The translations under genes were made by a program, and so were the position numbers. From contig DATAWX010000169.1 of assembly GCA_036266995.1 (NCBI GenBank), positions 1-64,000 of the forward strand: a DNA stretch of 64,000 bases. The letters are read 5' to 3'. The DNA is from GCA-003244245 sp036266995. GTDB taxonomy: Bacteria > Actinomycetota > Actinomycetes > Mycobacteriales > Pseudonocardiaceae. Below the pieces are notes generated by a model. It was not told the DNA's origin, searched no databases, and was given only the letters and a program-made list of their open reading frames with translations. Below, in pieces: positions 60,102-64,000 of this stretch (positions are counted from its first letter, which is position 1; each line of letters starts with the position of its first letter).

Positions 60102-61726
60102 TTCCTTGACCTAATAGTTGATCTTTGTGGTGTGGTGTGTTGGTCGGGGCGTGGGAGATCCGCCGGTCTGCTCGGCTTTTCCACTGGTGGTCTCCGGTCG
60201 CGGCCTGGGGCCGGTGGTCAGGCGGCTGCGGGGAGCGGGTCGTGCAGGGCGTGGCGGAACAGTTCGTCGAGGCTGGGTTCCCAGGGCCAGTTCCGTGGCA
60301 GGTGCAGGACCAGTTGGCCCGCGGAGCGGGCGATCCGTGCGGGGGTGTTGATCAGTTGGGCGCGGATGGTGCCGGTTCGGGCGTGGGCGTGGAATGCCGA
60401 GGCCAGCGCGCCGGCGGCGCGGGTGAGGTTGTGAGAGATCGCCGCGCAGACTAACCAGGCGGAATTGGCGGTGAACACACCCGAGGGTAGGTGGGCCAAC
60501 GCGGAGTCCTTCAGGTCGGCGATGACTTGCTCGATGATGGCGTGGTCGCGGTGGGTGGCCTCGGCGGCGAGCATCGGTTCGGGGCTGTCGGTGAACACCG
60601 CGTGGTAGCGGTAGACGGCGAACATCTCGGCCTGCCCGGCCGCGAGGGTGGCCGGGTGCAGTCGGCGGATCCGGCGCACGATCAGCCGGGCGGTGATGTG
60701 CTCGGTGTGGCGGCGTCCGGTGAACGCGGTGAAGCCGATCTCGGCGACCTCGGCGTCGGAGACCCAGCGCTGCTCGTGGTCGTCGAAGATCGCGTTCGGG
60801 TAGCGGATCGGCACCCAGGCCTGCTCGCCGATGGTGGTGATGGCCCTGGTCACGGTCGCGGTCAGGCGGGCGGTGACGGAGAACCGGGCCCCGGCACGGC
60901 GGGCGGCGGCGATGATGTCGTGGCTGTAGTAGGCCGAGTCGGCGCGCACGATCAGCAGCCCGGTGGCACCGGAGCGCCGCGCGGTGGCCAGGGCGTCGGC
61001 GAGCAGGCTCGCCGCGCCGCGCACCGAGTTCGTCGCTCCTTTGCGTAGGCGGGTGGCGGCGATCACCGGCACGGACAGCGGTGTGGAGATCGTGGCCAGC
61101 AGCGCGTTGAGGCCCTTGACGCCGGTGTAGCCGCGCCCGGTGCCCTGCTTGGCATAGCCATAAGTCGCCCGCACGGTGTCGTCGATGTCGACGAACGCGA
61201 TCTGATCGGCGCCGGTCAGGATCGGGGTCGAACCGGCCAACCGGGCGAGGAACCGGGCGGCCACGGCGTCGAGTTGGCGGACGTGACCGAAGCGCAACAG
61301 CCGCAGAAACGTGCCCAACGTTGACGGGGCCCGGATATCGGTGAACAACCGGCCCATCGCGCCGTGGCGCAACAGGTCCATGTCGCTGATCGAGTCGGCG
61401 CCAGCGACCATCCCCGCGACCAGCGCCAGGACTTTCGCCGTGGCGTTCGCGCCGCCCTTGGCGGCGATGTGCAGCCGGTCGGTCAGCAGTGCCGCCAGCC
61501 CGCACCCAGCGGCCAGCGCCATGACCGCCGTGAGCCCCGCGCACGACACGAGATTGGGATCATCGAACCGCACACTCATCGCGCGGCGGGCATGAGATAG
61601 TCGCATCCAGCGGATGCCCTTCTCCTCGGTGACACAGGACTCTCGACAAGCCCTATCGTCCCAGGTCAGAAGGGCATTCGTGCGTCACGACGCGCCATCA
61701 GAGGCCAATTCTGCGGTGCATCCAGG
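60083..61726 (-). mobile_element. IS1380-family insertion sequence, complete
   Basis: 1,644 bp bounded by perfect 14-bp terminal inverted repeats CCTGGATGCACCGC (60083) and GCGGTGCATCCAGG (61713-61726), with a direct repeat TTGAG on both flanks (60078-60082 and 61727-61731), a 5-bp target duplication. It contains one intact transposase. The insertion falls at the last codons of the LuxR ATPase relic. Intact ends and duplication suggest a recent event. Confidence 0.85.
60218..61606 (-). CDS. IS1380-family transposase
   Basis: 462 residues, ATG 61606. VRFDDPNLVSCAGLTAVMALAAGCGLAALL is the typical N-terminus of the family. DDE-type catalytic segments: FVDIDDTVRATYGYAKQG, LIVRADSAYYSHDII and the later Glu in HAIIEQVIADLKDSALAHLPSG. 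Length is normal for IS1380 (~440-470). The upstream leader (61607-61690) contains two GAAGGGCAT-type repeats, likely part of the promoter end. No frameshift is seen, so it may be active. Confidence 0.92.
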   Translation of the reverse strand: MRLSHARRAMSVRFDDPNLVSCAGLTAVMALAAGCGLAALLTDRLHIAAKGGANATAKVLALVAGMVAGADSISDMDLLRHGAMGRLFTDIRAPSTLGTFLRLLRFGHVRQLDAVAARFLARLAGSTPILTGADQIAFVDIDDTVRATYGYAKQGTGRGYTGVKGLNALLATISTPLSVPVIAATRLRKGATNSVRGAASLLADALATARRSGATGLLIVRADSAYYSHDIIAAARRAGARFSVTARLTATVTRAITTIGEQAWVPIRYPNAIFDDHEQRWVSDAEVAEIGFTAFTGRRHTEHITARLIVRRIRRLHPATLAAGQAEMFAVYRYHAVFTDSPEPMLAAEATHRDHAIIEQVIADLKDSALAHLPSGVFTANSAWLVCAAISHNLTRAAGALASAFHAHARTGTIRAQLINTPARIARSAGQLVLHLPRNWPWEPSLDELFRHALHDPLPAAA

Positions 61727-61731
61727 TTGAG

Positions 61732-62204
61732 TATGCGGGCTGAGTAATTCGGCGGACGCCGTCACACCGCGCGCTTCACTACCGTGCTCAGGTGCACTGA
61801 GCTTACGTCCATTGCGACCGAGATAATCAGCTGAAAGGGGGTACGTGAAGTGGACACGTACGCATTCCAGGCAGAACTCACCCGTATCACCCCGGTTGGG
61901 TCTGACCGCTCTGGGCCTCCGTATCGACTTTGGTTTCGCTGGCAGCCTCACCGAAGGTCGACTTACCGGGTGCACTCTATCTATCCACCGCTGCCGCCGC
62001 GGTGTACGGCTTCACCGGCTCGGCGAACGTTGTCACGCGGATACTCAAGGTATCGGCGCGCTCCCTCGCCGGCAGCAGCCGACCAGTAGGCGTCGGCTGA
62101 GCTGAAACCCAGCTGGATTGTGGCTGGGTTTCAAAAAACGCTCTATCTTGATGAAATCTCCGACGAGGCGCAACCCGCGCTGACCGACGATTCAAGGGAT
62201 TGAC
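61732..62204. other. Intergenic region with a hairpin
   Basis: 470 nt. GAAACCCAGC/GCTGGGTTTC (62104-62113 and 62123-62132) is a perfect 10-bp stem followed by AAAAAA, so read on the minus strand it is T-run then stem rather than a classical terminator. A GTG frame at 61850 after AAAGGGGG has ~80 codons (VDTYAFQAELTRITPVGSD) but becomes low-quality; I do not call it a gene. Confidence 0.45.
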
Positions 62205-63015
62205 ATGGTTGCAAGCGTATCGGCAGCCGAATGGCAGCAGAGCCAGGATGCACTCCGCGATGAGGTACGGCGGGTGACGTCTCTGATGCGCTCCATCAGT
62301 GATCCGGGAGTTCCCGCGGTGGGCCAGTGGACACTCGCTGAGGTTGCCATGCATCTCTCGCAGATCTGGATAACGATGCCTGGGATGGCACGGCGGGACC
62401 TCTCGCGGTACCATGAGATGGTGCCCAGCATCGCTGGGGTGGCCGGCGACTCGCTGATCCGGGACATGTGGGACAACGCTGACATGAACGCGCTCGGGTT
62501 GACGTCCGACACCGAGCGCGATCTGGCTGTTCTGGCTGACCGCATCGAGGAGCGGGCGCAGGAGTGCCCCGCCCCTCTCCGCCCTGACCGGCGGCCTGCT
62601 GAGCGAAACGGTCATGCACGGTTACGACATCGCCCACGCCGCCGGCCGCAAGTGGAGGATCGAGCCAACCCATGCGGCCACGATGGTGCGGCAATTCTTC
62701 GTCCCGGTGTTACAAACGGTCGACCCTCGGACGTTTGTCAACGCCGAGAAGGCGGCTGGCCTCCGAGTAAGCTACGAACTGCACCTGCGGGGAGACTGCC
62801 GCCTGGTTTTCGTTTTCGACGATGGGTCGCTCAGGGTCGAAGAGCCGTCGACCCGGCGGGTCGACTGCCATATCTTGGCCGATCCTGTAGCGTTCTTCAT
62901 GGTGTTCTGGAACCGTCAGAGCCAGTGGAACGCGATCGCCAAGGGTCAGCTCATAGCCTGGGGTCGCAAGCCCTGGCTGGGTCTGAAGTTCAGGTCCTTG
63001 GTCCGCAATCCCTAG
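62205..63015 (+). pseudogene. Maleylpyruvate-isomerase-like (MDMPI) + SCP2 domain protein, frameshifted
   Basis: ATG 62205. WQQSQDALRDEVRRVTSLMRSI, GQWTLAEVAMHLSQIWITMPGM and DLAVLADRIEERAQE are the DinB-like metal-binding N-domain of mycothiol-type isomerase family proteins. After residue ~120 the frame shifts; ALTGGLLSETVMHGYDIAHAAGRKWRIEPTHA and a SCP2-like domain to FRSLVRNP continue in another frame to 63015. A single indel near 62560 would restore a ~270-residue protein, so this may be either a real frameshift or a sequencing error. Confidence 0.7.
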
Positions 63016-63059
63016 CTGTCCGCCTGCTCCCCCGAGAAGTGGTCAGTAAGGTGTTCGGG

Positions 63060-63548
63060 ATGCGCATGTCCGACCTTCCCTCTGTCGAGGTTTCGCTCAC
63101 CTTGGCCGCTCCGCCGGAGCGGGTCTGGGCGCTGGCCAGTGACGTCACGCGGGTGGGCGCCTGGGGCGGCGAGTGCGTCGAGGCTGCGTGGGTGAATGGG
63201 GCTGACGGCCCCGCGGTCGGGGCCCACTTCCTCGGTCATCAGGTCCGGGGGGACCGGAAATGGGAGACAACGTCAGTGGTCATCGAGTCGGAGCCCGGTG
63301 TCAGCTTCGCGTGGGCGGTAGGAGACCCGGCGAACGCCGCCGCTACCTGGAGATACCAGATGACCGCCGACGGATCCGGCGGCACCGTGCTGCGCTACCG
63401 GGCCGTCATGGGTCCCGGCCCCTCCGGACTGACGGCCGTGATCGCTGAGATGCCCGACCGCGAGGAGAGCATCATCGCCAGGCGGATGAAGGACCATGAA
63501 CGGAACATGACGGCGACGCTCGAAGCCATCAAACGGGCGGCCGAGTAG
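63060..63548 (+). CDS. SRPBCC (START/Bet v1-like) family protein
   Basis: 162 residues from ATG 63060; ATG 63066 (MSDLPSVEVSLTL) is equally good. SVEVSLTLAAPPERVWALASDVTRVGAWGGECVEAAWV, GHQVRGDRKWETTSVV, FAWAVGDPANAAATWRYQM are characteristic of SRPBCC polyketide-cyclase-like ligand-binding proteins. Ligand unknown. It lies 44 nt after the MDMPI-like gene on the same strand and may share its transcript; it overlaps the convergent SDR gene by 20 nt. Confidence 0.85.
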   Translation: MRMSDLPSVEVSLTLAAPPERVWALASDVTRVGAWGGECVEAAWVNGADGPAVGAHFLGHQVRGDRKWETTSVVIESEPGVSFAWAVGDPANAAATWRYQMTADGSGGTVLRYRAVMGPGPSGLTAVIAEMPDREESIIARRMKDHERNMTATLEAIKRAAE

Positions 63549-64000
63549 ACGTGGCTTCATCAACGCGGATGGGCAGGGCCACGCCGGTGAGGCGTTCGGC
63601 CTCAGCCCACAAGCGGGCGTTGGTCGCGGCGTCGAGGGCCCTGCGGGGTGGCCGGGCTGTGACGGTAGGGCCGACCAGGCCGAATCGTCCGCCTGGACCG
63701 TAGTATCCGCCGGCGACGGCCTGGGGGCTGGTCGCGGCGTACAGCAGCGGCTCGGCGCCCTGCTCAACGCCCTGTGACGGCACGATGGCACTGAGCAGAG
63801 CGTATAGGCCCGCCGGCTTGTCGCGCCCGAGGCTCGGACCTGCCGTCTGGAGATTGGTGCGGGTGTAGCCGGGGTGCGCACCGGTGCTCATCAGGTTCCA
63901 GTCGTGCTCGGCGGCCACCGCCGCGAGGTGCTGGGTGAACATGAGGTCGGCGAGCTTGGACTGGGCGTAGGAGAGAGTGGCGCTGTAGCGGCGCTCCCAC
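63529..64000 (-). CDS. Short-chain dehydrogenase, C-terminal part (5' end outside window)
   Basis: The minus-strand frame is open to the window edge; the visible ~157 residues begin RYSATLSYAQSKLADLMFTQHL, which carries the YxxxK catalytic motif (Tyr-Ala-Gln-Ser-Lys), followed by STGAHPGYTRTNLQTAGP, a PG motif typical of classical/retinol-dehydrogenase-type SDRs. The Rossmann N-terminus lies beyond position 64000. The apparent ATG at 63942 is internal. Substrate unknown. Confidence 0.85.
   Translation of the reverse strand, partial: WERRYSATLSYAQSKLADLMFTQHLAAVAAEHDWNLMSTGAHPGYTRTNLQTAGPSLGRDKPAGLYALLSAIVPSQGVEQGAEPLLYAATSPQAVAGGYYGPGGRFGLVGPTVTARPPRRALDAATNARLWAEAERLTGVALPIRVDEATSTRPPV

Noticed and set aside
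61850..62089. 79-codon plus-strand ORF after AAAGGGGG
   Set aside because: Good ribosome site, but the sequence after ~30 codons is low quality and unrecognised; not enough to call.
1..64000. tRNA or rRNA genes
   Set aside because: No cloverleaf with a GGTTCGAATCC-type arm or rRNA-like segment was noticed on either strand; a covariance search would be needed to exclude them formally.

Overview
The window is GC-rich (about two thirds G+C by eye), with GTG starts, DUF397/XRE/DUF574 gene sets, class-E-sortase (LAxTG) surface proteins, PMT-type protein mannosylation genes and DUF6247 and 13E12/HNH remnants. This points to a filamentous or soil-type high-GC actinomycete (Pseudonocardiales/Frankiales/Streptomyces-like). 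The lineage is inferred from gene content; no rRNA or marker gene is present.

Region 1 (1-10.7 kb) is a cell-surface island: Thr/Pro/Ser-rich exported proteins, two with an LASTG anchor; PstS-like binding proteins; Ig-like proteins; and an S53 protease fused in frame to half of a PstS-like domain. It carries clear signs of duplication, decay and module exchange. A roughly 100-nt leader-like element, whose core I do not recognise as a known riboswitch class, occurs seven times in the window (four here, then near 24.2, 24.5 and 32.0 kb). Nearly always it lies 40-250 nt upstream of a gene for an exported or envelope product, in the same orientation. This is the most interesting signal in the window.

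Region 2 (10.7-25.4 kb) is a polyprenyl-phosphate-mannose and protein-glycosylation locus. It has two near-identical Dpm1-like GT2/GtrA glycosyltransferases, a PMT, several GT-C/PIG-V-like membrane proteins, a membrane-anchored exported protein and an AT-rich methyltransferase of foreign composition. The second GT2 copy is followed by a short scar holding the 5' end of the PMT gene and the 3' end of the GT-C gene, so the whole locus was once duplicated and then deleted. The Thr/Pro-rich surface proteins of region 1 are plausible substrates.

Region 3 (25.4-31.6 kb) is a molybdenum module: a MerR/Mop-type regulator, ModA and a fused ModB-ModC importer run leftward. A complete two-gene molybdenum storage protein operon (mosB-mosA) runs rightward, and a cysteine-less sulfite-oxidase-fold secreted protein lies after it. 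A perfect 15-bp inverted repeat sits between the two arms.

Region 4 (32.5-41.9 kb) has a DUF397/XRE/DUF574-methyltransferase set, an Ada-AlkA fusion with Ogt, and then a graveyard: an antisense HNH fragment under an extended Ogt, a LuxR-ATPase fragment, a broken toxin-antitoxin pair, a frameshifted XRE-DUF397 fusion, a histidine kinase that lost its ATPase domain beside an intact response regulator, and a frameshifted VC0807-like membrane protein.

Region 5 (41.9-53.9 kb) holds three 14-TM DHA2-type drug exporters, one with a divergent TetR and a large dyad, the other two facing each other across twin operator-like palindromes. A DUF4383 membrane protein, a broken ATP-grasp gene, an AOC-barrel lipoprotein, a SnoaL-like protein and a large LuxR ATPase regulator follow.

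Region 6 (53.7-64 kb) has a small secreted protein, a NYN/OST-HTH RNase, a decayed GH20 hexosaminidase, an L,D-transpeptidase-like protein, a decayed SDR, a LuxR ATPase regulator with a large internal deletion, an IS1380-family element with intact 14-bp ends and a 5-bp target duplication, a frameshifted MDMPI/SCP2 gene, an SRPBCC protein and an SDR cut by the window edge. Pseudogenes are unusually dense, so either the strain is decaying here or some frameshifts are assembly errors. Several cases involve real deletions and cannot be base-call errors.
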